Assembly (NCBI GenBank): GCA_933207985.1 | Contig: OW240913.1 | Coordinates: 361,487,488-361,551,487 of the forward strand | From: Pelobates cultripes | Taxonomy: Eukaryota > Chordata > Amphibia > Anura > Pelobatidae | Direction of reading: 5' to 3' | DNA: 64,000 nt | Shown here: one piece after another, positions 48,643 through 60,640 of the stretch | Position numbering within the stretch: position 1 is the first letter of the stretch | Layout of the letters: each line of letters opens with the position of its first letter | Translations under genes and position numbers: made by a program | The notes under the pieces: generated by a model | What the model saw: only the letters and a program-made list of their open reading frames with translations | What the model was told of the DNA's origin: nothing | Database searches by the model: none

Positions 48643-51600
48643 ATTATCCAATTGGATTACAAACAATTGCCCTTTAAATATCCTCAATCTCTCACTGTGC
48701 CAGAGAAATGATACTCAGATACATTCATGCAACTGTTAAAATGTGACACATCGAATCTGCCCGTTTAGAGACAGAAAAACAAATGTTGTCAATGAAAAAA
48801 CATTGTGTTTATATTGCTGTCATTTGATTTGTGTTGTTTTTTAAAAAGTGGCATGGGGGGGAGTTACAGTTCAAATATTTAATTTTTAGATAATGGATAT
48901 ACTGCAGTACTATATATTTATTATATATTTACTGTATATTTATTATACATTTATTATATATTTATTGCATGGGGTAAATATTCACTTTATTTTCTTGGCG
49001 GTGTACTAAGTTATGCACTAAAGTTAGACTTGTCAGAAATTCAAATGAAATTTAAAGTGAATTTCTAATTTAAGACCAAAATTTCCAAAATGGAAACAGA
49101 CTTGATGTAGATATCTATGCTAATATTTATGTTTTGGACGATATTTTAAAATTCACTTTGAATTCCAGCCAGTGCTTACTTACTAGTCAATAAACCTGTG
49201 TGATTATTACTCCTATTCACTTGCTATGGTTTGAAGTGTATCTGCAATGCACCCTGCAAGCACTGACTAATCCCTGATTATTGGGGTACAGTGACATACC
49301 CCATAAATACCTTCGCTAATCCCCAGAACCTAAAGTAGAATGTGAACATAATTAATTATTTACAAATAAGAGCAAGAATAATACTCTAACTGCCCCTAAT
49401 TACCCCATAACCCTAACAGATACATTATGCAGCACTCGTACAGCATTATGTATTGTCTTTATAGATTTTACAAACATGGAAAGTGAGAAGCCCCTGTAAT
49501 ATTATTGAATAGTGACCATCACAAGTAACACAATATGGTAGAGAACGTCTGGGAATGAAATGTACATGGATTTGATTTGTGATATATTTAAGCTCAAACA
49601 GAAAAAGAGGATAAATAAAAACATCTCTAATACAGACTCAGGAATGTCTGTTGTTCGCTGTCCAATTCCTACTCCTCGGTTTAATTCAAGAACCAGAGAA
49701 CACGTGAGAGCTTTATCTGAAAATATCGCGGCTGATTCATTCCGACTAAAGTCATTTTTGTCAGCAAGTCTTTTAATAGCTCTTGAAAACAATCATCCTC
49801 AAAATACCTCAGACTTTGTGAGGAATTAAAGTCAGACGTACACCGGAGATTATTAAGATGACTTAGCAAGGCTCAGCGAGGGCCGCGTGAGGCTCACAGT
49901 GGGCTAAAGCAATGTGTGTAGCAGACTGGGTTAATACGTCAGTGACACCTGAAACAGATATTCGTTTATCCTCACTTCTTGTTTTAATTTGCCATGTAGA
50001 TATTACATACACTTTTTATATGTCGACTTCTGAAAATCTCCCAGATCATCATGATTTCAAATCTGCCTCCCGACACATCAGATTCCAATGGAGAACATAG
50101 AGAATGCTTCATGGAATTTTGGGATGAAGGAATGACTCATTTGATTGGTGGGTGGCTGATTAGAAGCTATTCGACCAAACCCTAAATACATCATCATATT
50201 CATTACTGCTGTTCTATCTTACTGTCAATTATATCTGTTGCACCATATCACCATTATACCTGACCCAACATTAAAATATAGCAGTATAATGTTTTCAGTG
50301 GACCCAAGATCAAAAGACACGTGCTTTATATCACATTTTCTAAATCCGTCAAATACTAACCGTACTATACCCTGATTCTATCCAACCTATAGAAGCCACC
50401 AAGCTCACCCAAAGCTCTTACTTACATACCTCCCACCTTGTTGCTGCTATAGTACAAATCTGCCATTGGGTGAATTATGAAAATATCCTGGTATTTTGTG
50501 ATGTTGTGTAGGTATCAATTGGCATGTGTCATCCTTGGATGTGTTCAGTATGATGGGAAGGTGTTGGTGCCAGTATAACAAAGTGCTGGGTAGATAAATG
50601 TGTTGTATACTTTCTATAGCTAACACAAAAATGCTTCACAGTGGACACAAAAGATGGAATTATTACCAAATAAAAGTGGTATTTTAATTTAAGACACAGG
50701 CTCACCAATGGACTAGGGTTTACCAGTATTCCCATTGGAGCACATTTGGCAAATGGCTAAATCCTGGCCTATTGGTGTATTTTGGTGATTGAATTCACAG
50801 TTCTAAGAACTCAGCTGTGAATTTTAGACTAGTACTCATAATAGATATTAAATGACATTACTATTCACACACAGGTCTGTTTCAATACAGTTCCATGGTA
50901 CATGTTCGGATTTTGTTATTTACTGCTGTGTATGTTGATTCTAGATCTCTGTGTTTCTGACGTTTGATTTGTTTACTGAACCTGTCCTCCTAATACATTT
51001 ACTGACAACCATGCTGGCAAATCCTTAATGAGCTTAAAGCAGAGGAAGGACAGACGGCTGCTATTTTGAGATGTCTTCCTGTTACAAAATAACGAAACAT
51101 TTTTCCCTAAAGAATCCGAGTATTGCTATATTGTACTATAAGAGAAATTGCCCAAAAGACAGAAAAGGTTCTAGTCACTAAATTGGGAATTGAGTAGAAA
51201 TGAGAAAATAATCACCAATTGTAGGCCAAAGAACTGGAATTAAATTATCTGAATTTTTTTTTCAGATTTAGATATTATGGCCTATATATACAATTCTCTT
51301 GTCAATTATCTACCACACCAGGTTTCAAGTAACTTTCTTTTCAGCTTTTCCTCAATCCATCCTTACTAAGCCTGTTCCACTGCTTTTAATGTGACATAGA
51401 GGCGCAGATCTCATTCTCCTGGTAAATAAAGAAGTTATTGTGATATCGCATGCTATTTGTTGTCTCGTGGCTATTTAAAATTCAGTAGACGTGTACATAG
51501 AGAAGGTTGCATGTAATGTGACATCCTGATTACCACCCAGTGTATATAAATCTATCACAGACCAAAAATACTTGCGTTATTGCGTGAAATTTATAAGTCT

Positions 51601-52134
51601 GTCACAGAGTTCCACCACAAGCTCAGCAGCAATAAAATATATCTAAATTTGTTAAAATTGTGGCACTTTAACTCCTCACTGTGTACCTATTGGTGATGCA
51701 AATGGTCGTAAAATGGAAGTGACCATCTGGGATGCTCGGCTCCATGTTGAAAGGCAAACAAAGCTCAGAGTGCTGTTCCGCCCTAATTTTGGCAGAAATT
51801 CCCTGGAAGAGCCTAATGTATTAGTAAACTAATTTAAAAAGGTTTTTTATTACTCATTTAATCAGAGGGGCTCAAAATCATGACTCTTAGAATATGCTAT
51901 TATACAATGTCCCACATTCAACACAAGCTAGAGAATATACATAGATATGTTATGTTAGCAAGTGACATTCTCCTAAAACCGTTATTAGCTCGTGGGAGAA
52001 TGCTGTTATATTGCCAGTAGATTGTTTATCTCTAGCACACGTTTGTATAATCTATTATATTTGCAATACGTTTCTATTCAAAAGGCAACGTTTTCACTTT
52101 TTATTTTTTTAGAAGTTTATTACATTTAATGAAC
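48643..52134. other. No recognisable gene or repeat
   Basis: AT-rich sequence, with a short TATTTATTATA-type array near 48,910-48,965. The 49,640-49,860 part is of mixed composition and could be conserved non-coding DNA, but no coding signal was seen. Confidence 0.35.
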
Positions 52135-52138
52135 TTAA

Positions 52139-52208
52139 CGTCTTAAGGACACATGACGTGTGACATGTCATGATTCCCTTTTATTCCAGAAGTTTGGTCC
52201 TTCAGGGG
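52139..52208. mobile_element. Small TTAA-flanked MITE (70 bp)
   Basis: TTAA at 52,135-52,138 and 52,209-52,212. The ends CTTAAGGAC and GTCCTTCAG are inverted with few mismatches, and the inside has ACATGACGTGTGACATGTCATG, itself partly palindromic. Confidence 0.6.
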
Positions 52209-52212
52209 TTAA

Positions 52213-52520
52213 ACAGACACTCCATGCACCAAAACAACTTCATCTAAATTAAGTTGTTATGGTGTCAGGAGGCACTCTTACCTCAAGAACGGTTTAACCC
52301 CAAAGTTGCCTCCAGCGGCAAGGTCCACTCTCCCCTAGGTGGCATCTGGCTTCTGAATTTTGAGATTATGGAAGTGTGGAGTGCTGCCGGGCAGGGGGGC
52401 ATTGGTTGGCTGAGAGTGGTCAGCTGACGCTGTTACTGTTACCGAACCAAGTGCTGCTCTACCTATCTTGCTCTGCATGAAACTGCAGCAGCAGCAAGTT
52501 AGGCTGAGCAGCACTTTGTC
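52213..52520. mobile_element. TTAA hairpin MITE, left-hand part
   Basis: Starts directly at the TTAA that closes the 70-bp MITE. Hairpin CACCAAAACAACTT / AAGTTGTTATGGTG lies at about 52,227-52,266, as in other copies. The right end was not found. Confidence 0.55.
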
Positions 52521-54065
52521 AAAAAACAACAAAATCTAACCCAATATGGATGTTCAGCCAGATAAAAAGTGATCTTTTTTCAAAACAAAAATTCAATCAA
52601 CATGTTTTAAAAAAAATATCATTAGTTCATTAAATGTAATTAACTTTAGAAAAACAAATTGCTTATATTTGATGACATTGAGATGTACACAAATTAGATT
52701 ACCTAACTTTGGCATCCCAGATATTTGTGAATTACATTTCCCACAAAGCTCAGCCAGCCAGTCTAGAGGTTGTGATGAATATAGTCCACCAACATAAGGC
52801 CAAGTTTACCTTTTACTGATTAGAGAGATAGCAAGGACTTGCGCCGATGCCATCAGACTCACCATGCCTTTCTTATCTCATTTAGACGCACTGGCTCTCG
52901 CAGTTTAATCCCTACGGAATTTCACACCATTCTCTGTTAAGTGGTTTGACTGGAATTGTGTAACTTTGACGTGTTTAACCTTATGAAGGTCACTATCACC
53001 AAAATACATTAACAGTTAAACTTCGCTGTAGATGTAGCTTCATGAATGTTACGAGGCTCTACCATTAAGAGAAGGGTTAACTAGCTGGCATTAAAACCAA
53101 CATAACTCATAAAATGATAAGTCAGGAAAACCTTCGATGCTATTTACTAACAATGTTTGAAGTATTAAAAAGGTGCTATTTATTAACAAGCTTTGAGGTA
53201 TTAAACAATGCCAAATGTGTACACCGTACACGTAAGTGAACTGTTGGAGAAATTCTAGAAAACTCACTTCACATTTATAAGATAAGTCAAATTAAATTAA
53301 AAAAATAAACAACTAATTGACAAGCGAAATGCAAATAAACCCATCGTTTATACCTTGCCTTTGTTCATATGTTCGACAAAACAGATCTCAAGAATTGGGA
53401 CTGGAGGTTATAGGTGACTGGAGCTCATATTTTGGATACAGTGGAAGAAATTAGATGAGCATGATACAAACACATAGAATATTTATTTACAAACACTTAT
53501 TCACAGGCACACATTATTTAAAAAATATTACGTATTTATTTATGTGAGGGAGAGACAGAGGGAGGGAGTGAAGTAAGTGGGGGAGGTTTAAAATACTGTA
53601 ATAGTGTCTTTCAGTGATATTAGTAACAGTTCTTTAAGCTATACACTGTGACCCTAAAATAAAAAGGTAGAAAATGCAGTCAATTAATCCTCATGAGGTA
53701 GGATTCTTTTATTTCTCTTTTCCTGTCATTCAGCTGCATAAAGCTGAAATATCTACCTGTATATTCAATGCCTGTTACCGTTATCTTTGACTTGTCTTGT
53801 TAATCGCAGTAAGCCCATTCCTTGTGGTAGAACTGCTTCGACAAATGTCCTCATTCTTACAAATAAATGAATCGGCGTCTTAAGTAGAAACTGTAACTTG
53901 TAACAAATCAGTGTGTTTCATGTTTATCCGTGTGAACGCAGTGCATAACACACCGAGAGGTAATAGTCACCCACTGACATGCAGTGTAATAACTAAAAAG
54001 TAAAACCTGATTCTGGGGGCGATTCTTTCAATTTAGTAAAGGGGCCCTAAAGGCAAATGTTACTA
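52521..54065. other. No recognisable feature
   Basis: Mixed AT-rich sequence. A 35-40-bp imperfect direct duplication containing TGCTATTTA and GTATTAAA lies near 53,138-53,205. Confidence 0.35.
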
Positions 54066-54094
54066 TCGATCTATCTATCTATCTATCTATCTAT
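54066..54094. repeat. (TCTA)n microsatellite
   Basis: About six TCTA units directly beside the LINE 3' end at 54,099. LINE tails of this group often end in or seed short repeats. Confidence 0.85.
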
Positions 54095-54465
54095 TATTAT
54101 TATCGGCATTTATATAGCGCCAACAGATTCCGTGGCGCTTTGCAATATTATGAGAGGGGGGATTTAACTATAAATAGGATAATTACAAGAACACTTACAG
54201 GAACGATAGGTTGAAGAGGTAGCAGAGGCATGATCTACGTGTGGTTGAGAAAAAGAACGGCAAGGTTGAGAGAATTCTTTCCTTAGCTGTTTAATCTTGT
54301 CGGTAAAGTAACATGCAAAGCTATAGGCTCTAAGGTTAGTTTGAAGGGTGGCCACAGCAGGGCGAAGAAGAGAGCTAAAGGTGTCAAAGAGACGCCTGGG
54401 ATTGCGGGAGCATGAACTACTGAGAGAGGAAAAGTATGACTGTTTGGCGAGGGCAAGGGCGGGCT
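54095..54465 (-). pseudogene. L2/CR1-group LINE, internally deleted, minus strand
   Basis: Minus-strand reading from 54,465: [36 protein letters not shown] sequence, then FACYFTDKIKQLR, the linker between endonuclease and RT in this group. Near 54,222 it jumps directly to the 3' UTR, matching 15,740-15,825, and ends with GCGCTTTGCAATATTATGAG on the plus strand and TATAGCGCC near 54,113. The whole RT and C-terminal part is absent, so the copy is either deletion-derived or the product of a template jump. Confidence 0.8.
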
Positions 54466-54603
54466 ATCTATCTGTCTATCTATCTGTCTATCTGTCTATC
54501 TATCTATCTATCTATCTATCCGTCTATCCATCTATCTATCTATCTATCTATCTATCCATCTATCCATCTATCCATCTATCCATCCATCTATCCATCTGTC
54601 TAC

Positions 54604-54668
<65 letters not shown>

Positions 54669-54820
54669 CCTCTGTCTGTCTCTATCTCTGTCTGTCTGTC
54701 TCTCTCTATCCCTCTGTCTGTCTCTATCTCTTTCTGTCTGTCTCTATGTCTGTCTGTCTGTCTATCTATCTTTCCCTCTGTCTGTCTCTATCTCTGTCTG
54801 TCTGTCAGTCTATCTATCCT
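54466..54820. repeat. TATC/TGTC-type tetranucleotide microsatellite
   Basis: About 355 bp of CTAT, CCAT, CTGT and CTCT variants. The purest run is near 54,605-54,665. Open frames of up to 180 codons across it are by-products. Confidence 0.95.
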
Positions 54821-55552
54821 CTTTTGCTTTTTTAGCCTACGATTGGTAATTTCTTGGTCAATTCTACATGAATCCCCAATTCACGAATAAAACCTCAGCC
54901 TTTGTATCTTTGTCTCTGACTCTTTATGTGTTTATTTAAAACATCTGCGTTATACGGGAGTCACCAGAAGGTTAAAAAAAGGAAAGGAGGTGTAGAAAAA
55001 TGTTACAAGCTCATAACTATTTTAGTGAGCTTTATTTTATAATGAAAAACATTTCAATAAAAGGTAAAACTCTTTCTGGTGCCTTTTTAAGGGAAGAATG
55101 TTTGTTGATTGTAGATTTCTGCTGCATGTGTCGTGAACGGAGCATCTGGGCCGTATGAAGTAATAGGCAGTTTGTGTCTCTCCGTGCTTACTTCTGCGGT
55201 CCGTTGGATTCCCATATAATGAGAGGGCAGCGGGAATAGAACCTAAATATAGATTTTATCATGGAATCTTATGGTTGTCAGAATACTTACTAAAAATACC
55301 AGGAGCCTGTTTTTATAAAACAATTCCGAGGGAGAACTCATTATGCAGAAACATACAGGGGCTATTTAAAATTCATTAGTTTACAGGGAAAATTAATGAA
55401 AAGATTTCACCAATACTCACTGTGTGCATTATTCTATTATTCTGCATTTAGCTTTCTGGAAAAACATAATTCATTGCCATTAGTCACCTTTACATTTTAA
55501 TTACTGCATGGTATGTTGGGAGGAATAAAGAGATTACTTTAACAATCCATAC
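54821..55552. other. No recognisable feature
   Basis: Mixed sequence. The part at 55,310-55,515 is rich in ATTA/TAATTA words and free of repeats, which would fit a regulatory element, but this is only a composition remark. Confidence 0.3.
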
Positions 55553-55662
55553 TTCCCAAGTGTCCCTAGTTAGGAGGGACAGTCCCTATTTTGGCTCCAA
55601 ATCCATTGATCCCTCTTTTCTATCCTAAGGTTCCTATTTTCTAGGAGCTGCATATTGTTGGT
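55553..55662 (+). mobile_element. Left end of a second GCATACCTCCCAA-family MITE
   Basis: CATACTTCCCAAGTGTCCCTA and what follows matches 10,804-10,922 closely through TTTCTAGGAGCT, then continues GTGTCTGAGTGTATAACAG across the point where the hAT-type element sits in the other copy. The right end of this MITE is not seen; the sequence turns into the 48-bp array. Confidence 0.8.
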
Positions 55663-57214
55663 GTGTCTGAGTGTATAACAGATGTTCACAGCAATAATAC
55701 TCCCAGTAATGTGTCTGAGTGTATAACAGAACTCCACAGCAATAATACTCCCAGTAATGTGTCTGAGTGTATAACAGAGCTCCACAGCAATAATACTCCC
55801 AGCAATGTGTCTGAGTGTATAACAGAGCTCCACAGCAATAATACTCCCAGTAATGTGTCTGAGTGTATAACAGAGATCCACAGCAATAATACTCCCAGTA
55901 ATGTGTCTGAGTGTATAACAGAGCTCCCCAGCAATAATACTCCCAGTAATGTGTGTGAGTGTATAACAGATGTTCACAGCAATAATTCTCCCAGTAATGT
56001 GTCTGAGTGTATAACAGAGCTCCACAGCAATAATACTCCCAGTAATGTGTCTGAGTGTATAACAGAGCTCCACAGCAATAATACTCCCAGTAATGTGTCT
56101 GAGTGTATAACAGAGCTCCACAGCAATAATACTCCCAGTAATGTGTCTGAGTGTATAACAGAGCTCCACAGCAATAATACTCCCAGTAATGTGTCTGAGT
56201 GTATAACAGAGCTCCACAGCAATAATACTCCCAGTAATGTGTCTTAGTGTATAACAGAGCTCCACAGCAATAATACTCCCAGTAATGTGTCTGAGTGTAT
56301 AACAGAGCTCCACAGCAATAATACTCCCAGTAATGTGTCTGAGTGTATAACAGAGCTCCACAGCAATAATACTCCCAGTAATGTGTCTGAGTGTATAACA
56401 GAGCTCCACAGCAATAATACTCCCAGTAATGTGTCTGAGTGTATAACAGAGCTCCACAGCAATAATACTCCCAGTAATGTGTCTGAGTGTATAACAGAGC
56501 TCCACAGCAATAATACTCCCAGTAATGTGTCTTAGTGTATAACAGAACTCCACAGCAATAATACTCCCAGTAATGTGTCTGAGTGTATAACAGAGCTCCA
56601 CAGCAATAATACTCCCAGTAATGAGTCTGAGTGTATAACAGAACTCCACAGCAATAATACTCCCAGTAATGTGTGTGAGTGTATAACAGAGCTCCACAGC
56701 AATAATACTCCCAGTAATGTGTCTGAGTGTATAACAGAGCTCCACAGCAATAATACTCCCAGTAATGTGTCTGAGTGTATAACAGAGCTCCACAGCAATA
56801 ATACTCCCAGTAATGTGTCTGAGTGTATAACAGAGCTCCACAGCAATAATACTCCCAGTAATGTGTCTGAGTGTATAACAGAGCTCCACAGCAATAATAC
56901 TCCCAGTAATGTGTCTGAGTGTATAACAGAGCTCCACAGCAATAATTCTCCTAGTAACGTGTCTGAATGTATAACAGAGCTCCACAGCAATAATACTCCC
57001 AGTAACGTGTCTGAGTGTATAACAGAGCTCCACAGCAATAACACTCCCAGTCATGTGTCTGAGTGTATAACAGAGCTCCACAGCAATAATACTCCCAGTA
57101 ATGTGTGTGAGTGTATAACAGAGCTCCACAGCAATAATATTCCCAGTAATGTGTCTGAGTGTATAACAGAGCTCCACAGCAATAATACTCCCAGTAATGT
57201 CTCTGAGTGTATAA
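55663..57214. repeat. 48-bp minisatellite, 32 units plus a partial unit
   Basis: Unit starts GTGTCTGAG are spaced exactly 48 bp from 55,663 to 57,199, with no indel. Typical unit content: GAGTGTATAACAGAGCTCC, ACAGCAATAATACTCCC, AGTAAT. Because 48 is a multiple of three and most frames lack stops, the array gives open frames on both strands: up to 590 codons on the minus strand with a 16-residue period, and 16-residue SECITELHSNNTPSNV-type repeats on the plus strand. These are not evidence of a gene. The unit seed is in the MITE itself (compare 12,741-12,775). Confidence 0.97.
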
Positions 57215-57463
57215 AATCCATGTTTAATGTTCAGGATCCCCTTTCCATTGTTCAGAGAGTGGTTATAATAAGAGTCATTGAGCTGGTTAATAATGATGTC
57301 TGCATCTTTCCTGGTAAGGCTGGTAGTTAGTATTTTACTCACAGTTTGTAGTAGAATCTTCAGGCTGTCCTACACATTTCCTTTATAATTTTTTATTTTG
57401 AACATAAAAGGTTTTAGTATGGACTTATGATAAAGACTTTACTGTGAATAGATGTTACCTTAA

Positions 57464-57959
57464 AGGACCACTATAGTGCCAGGAAAACATACTAGTTTTC
57501 CTGGCACTATAGTGCCCTGAGGGTGCCTCCACCCTCAGGGTCACCCTCCCGCCCGGCTCTGGGGAGAGGAAAGGGGTTAAAACTTACCTTTTTTCCATCA
57601 CCGGGCGGGGAGCTCTCCACCTCCGATCCTCCTCCTCTTCTCCCATTTGGCTGAATGCGCACGCGCGGCAAGAGCTGCGCGCGCATTCAGGCGGTCTCAT
57701 AGGAAAGCATTTACAATGCTTTCCTATGGACGCTTGCGTGCTCTCACTGTGAAAATCACAGTAAGAAGCACGCAAACGCCTCTAGCGGCTGTCAATGAGA
57801 CAGCCACTAGATGAATTGGAGGAAGGATTAACCCATTTACAAACATAGCAGTTTCTCTGAAACTGCTATGTTTATAAAAAAAATGGGTTAATCCTAGCTG
57901 GACCTGGCACCCAGACCACTTCATTAAGCTGAAGTGGTTTGGGTGCCTAGAGTGGTCCT
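57464..57959. mobile_element. TTAA hairpin MITE, complete copy (496 bp)
   Basis: TTAA at 57,460-57,463 and 57,960-57,963; termini AGGACCACT and AGTGGTCCT. Beside each terminus is a hairpin: CTATAGTGCCAGGAAAAC with its perfect complement around a 6-bp loop (57,471-57,512), and GGCACCCAGACCACTTCA with a near-perfect complement (57,907-57,948). The TTAA target fits piggyBac- or Kolobok-type transposases, but none is coded here. Confidence 0.82.
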
Positions 57960-57984
57960 TTAATAGTATTCGTCCAGTTGTTCG

Positions 57985-58960
57985 GTAAAAAGACATACAA
58001 TTCTGCATTGAACTGCTGCATTCACCATCCGAACCAAAGTACCAAACAACCGGACCACCCTGATGTAAAGTGTGTGTGTAATTTACCTCCCTGTTCGTCC
58101 ATTACATTCCCCTGGTTAAAAAGCACAAACGCTTGCTGTAATCCCTGGGTGGCCGCCATTTCGGCAGCCGAACACGTGGCGGCAGCCATCTTAACACACG
58201 AACAGCGGTGTTTAGTCGTCGAGTGTCTGGAACTCAAATCGGACACTCGACTACCCGAACACCGCTAGGACCTCCAGGGCTCCAGAAAGTACCAATTGCA
58301 ACTCCCGCACAGCCCGCCGTTCGATAGGATGAATACCACGAACCAGGGGATTCATCCGAATGCCAGCTCAGCCGTGGATGGCATATACTTTCGGGACTTT
58401 TTATGCACGAACAGAGACCGACCGCAAGGCCAAAACTCATGGAACTATTTTCGGCTATTTTGCCGTCGGTCAAATCTTTGCTTCCCCATAACTCATGAAC
58501 CATTGGTCCGATCTGGGTGATTTTTGAATATGTTGCTCACCCAGATCAGGGCTACCAGGGAATACCACATTTATGGGATGTATCTATCATATTTGGGGTA
58601 CATCCAAGAATTGGGGGAAAATATGTACATTTTAATTATGTTAACTGTTAAGCTGAGGGCAGGAGATGTGTGGGAGGTAACATCTATGTGATTGGTTACT
58701 GTAGTAATTATTGTGGGTGTCTCCCTTGCAGGGGAGAACCGCATAAAAGCAGGAATTGTGTCATTAAACCTCAGTTCTACTCCTGATACTGTGTGTCGTC
58801 CAGTAATTGGGAAAGGTGATGGGATATTACTGGATTGTCTTGCTGATTGTGCTTGTTACCCCATTGGATTTACTACGTGTTCCTGAGCCATTCTAGGATA
58901 CCAGCGGGAATAGGCTGTGGGAAATCAGCTCTCCGCTACACAGTTAGTCCACCAGCGGAT
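57985..58960 (+). mobile_element. LTR-like sequence, plus strand (possible solo LTR)
   Basis: Shares several segments with 35,705-36,420 in opposite orientation, including the GATCTGGGTGA / TCACCCAGATC inverted pair (58,511-58,548). A TATA-like GCATAAAAGC (58,740) is followed by ATTAAA (58,764), as in the U3-R order of an LTR. No polymerase sequence is adjacent. Exact ends and target duplication were not found, so the class (ERV or Gypsy) is open. Confidence 0.5.
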
Positions 58961-59869
58961 AGGTATGGTATGTATACAAGAAAGCATCATGTTTTATATA
59001 CTGTATATATTTCAATATTGTGTCCATTGACAATGCATTGATGAACATGTAATTCTGACCCAGCAATATGTTCTAGGCTACTGCCCAGGCTGTATTTGCT
59101 AAATATGTTTATGTATGCATGCATAATATCACGTTTTCTCTTTTGATTTTATATTAAAATATAGTTGTACATGTAAGGACTAATTAAAAGTATTTAGAAA
59201 ATTGAGCAGACTAGATGGGACGAATGGTTGTTATCTGCCGTCACATTCTATGTTTCTATGTTTTGGTAATTTGGTAATGTATGTAAATCATTTTGGTGGA
59301 AACTACTTCAATTAAAACCAATTCACAAGGTCCATCAGTGCTTCAGGGTTTATAAAAACTGTAATTGGAGCAGTTTTGCCACCAATAAACCGTGGATCTT
59401 CTGTGATTCTACGATTCTACTGAGTCAGTTTGAGAAGAGTTGTACAACTTTCAAGACTGATATTTGATCAGATGCACACCTTAAATTAATTTAATCCACT
59501 TGATACATCTAGATACATAATATTGGTGGCAGCATTGGAACTACCGCAGGAATGACCGCACAGGGGCCCACACACTAATAGGTTTCATTGGGTGACCCAT
59601 GCACTTAGGGCCACATGATGAGCATGTGTCTTCAGAGACCCGGTCATGTGCTGCAGCCTTTTAACAGCGCGACTGGGCAACTTTAGAGGAAATGAGAGTC
59701 GATCACTTCCTTCCAGATAACATAAAGCCACGTGGGAGGAGAAGGCAGAGAGGAGGGTGTGCGGATTTGGAGAATCAGCTCCTAACTCCCATCAGTCTCG
59801 TGCAGTAGAAGCCACCCTACTGCACCCAAAAGGTAGGAAACAGGAGGGGGGCTAAAAATTTTTACTTTT
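58961..59869. other. No recognisable gene; possibly left part of a large repeat
   Basis: GTGGCAG near 59,526 and an inverted match near 61,846-61,858 might be the ends of an element enclosing the VNTR and the LINE, but the match is short. Nothing else was recognised. Confidence 0.25.
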
Positions 59870-60640
59870 TGACGTGCATGTGTATGCGTTTATGTGTCAG
59901 TGTTTGTCTCTGTACATGTGTCAGTGTGTGTCTGTGTATCTGTCTGTGGGTATCTGTGTATGTGTGTCAATGTTTGTATATGTGTGTTTGTGTATCTGCA
60001 TGTGTGTACCTGTGTGTCTTTGTAAATCTATGTGTGTTAGTGTTTGTATCTGTATGTGTATCAATGTTTGTATCTGTGTATTTGTATGTGTGTCAGTGTG
60101 TGTTTCTGTATTTGTATGTGAATGTGCGTCATTGTTTGTATATGTATGTGTCAGTGTGTGTATCTGTGTGTCTGTGTATTTGTGTGGGTAACTGTGGGTA
60201 AATGTGTGTCAGTGTTTGTATTTGCATGGGTAACTGTGTATCTGTATGTGTGTTTACGTGTGTCTGTGTATCTGTCTGTCTGTAACTGTGTGTCTGTACA
60301 TCTGAATGTGTGTCAGTGTATTTGTATGTGGGTTAGTGTTTGTATCTGTATGTGTGTCAATGTTTGCATCTATGTGTCGGTGTATTTGCATTGGTCAGTG
60401 GGTTTAGCTGTGTGTCTGTGTATCTGTATGTGTGTCAGTGTTTGTATGTGTGTATGTTTATCTGTATATGTGTATGTATTTGTCTGTGTATCTGCATGTG
60501 TGTTAGTGTGTTTACCTGCATGCCAGTGTGTGTACTTAAGTGTCTCTGTATATGTCTTTGTGTCAGTGTGTATCTGTCTGTTTATGTATCTGCATGTGTG
60601 TGTCTGCATGTGTATCTCTGTATATGCATGTGTGTGTCTA
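59870..60640. repeat. Degenerate TGTGTnn-rich VNTR
   Basis: About 770 bp of irregular units such as TGTGTCAGTGTTTGTATCTG. It resumes after the LINE at about 61,532 (GTGTGTATATGTCTTTGTGC), so the LINE landed inside it. Open frames of up to 225 codons are by-products. Confidence 0.9.

Noticed and set aside
54348..54890. 180-codon Tyr/Leu/Ser-repeat open frame
   Set aside because: It is the TATC microsatellite read as protein.
55663..57214. CRISPR array
   Set aside because: The units are contiguous with no unique spacers, in a vertebrate repeat context.
55570..57342. 590-codon minus-strand open frame and related plus-strand frames
   Set aside because: The 48-bp unit is a multiple of three and lacks stops in several frames, so long open frames are automatic. 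The unique N-terminal part shows no family and there is no sign of splicing or of a start.
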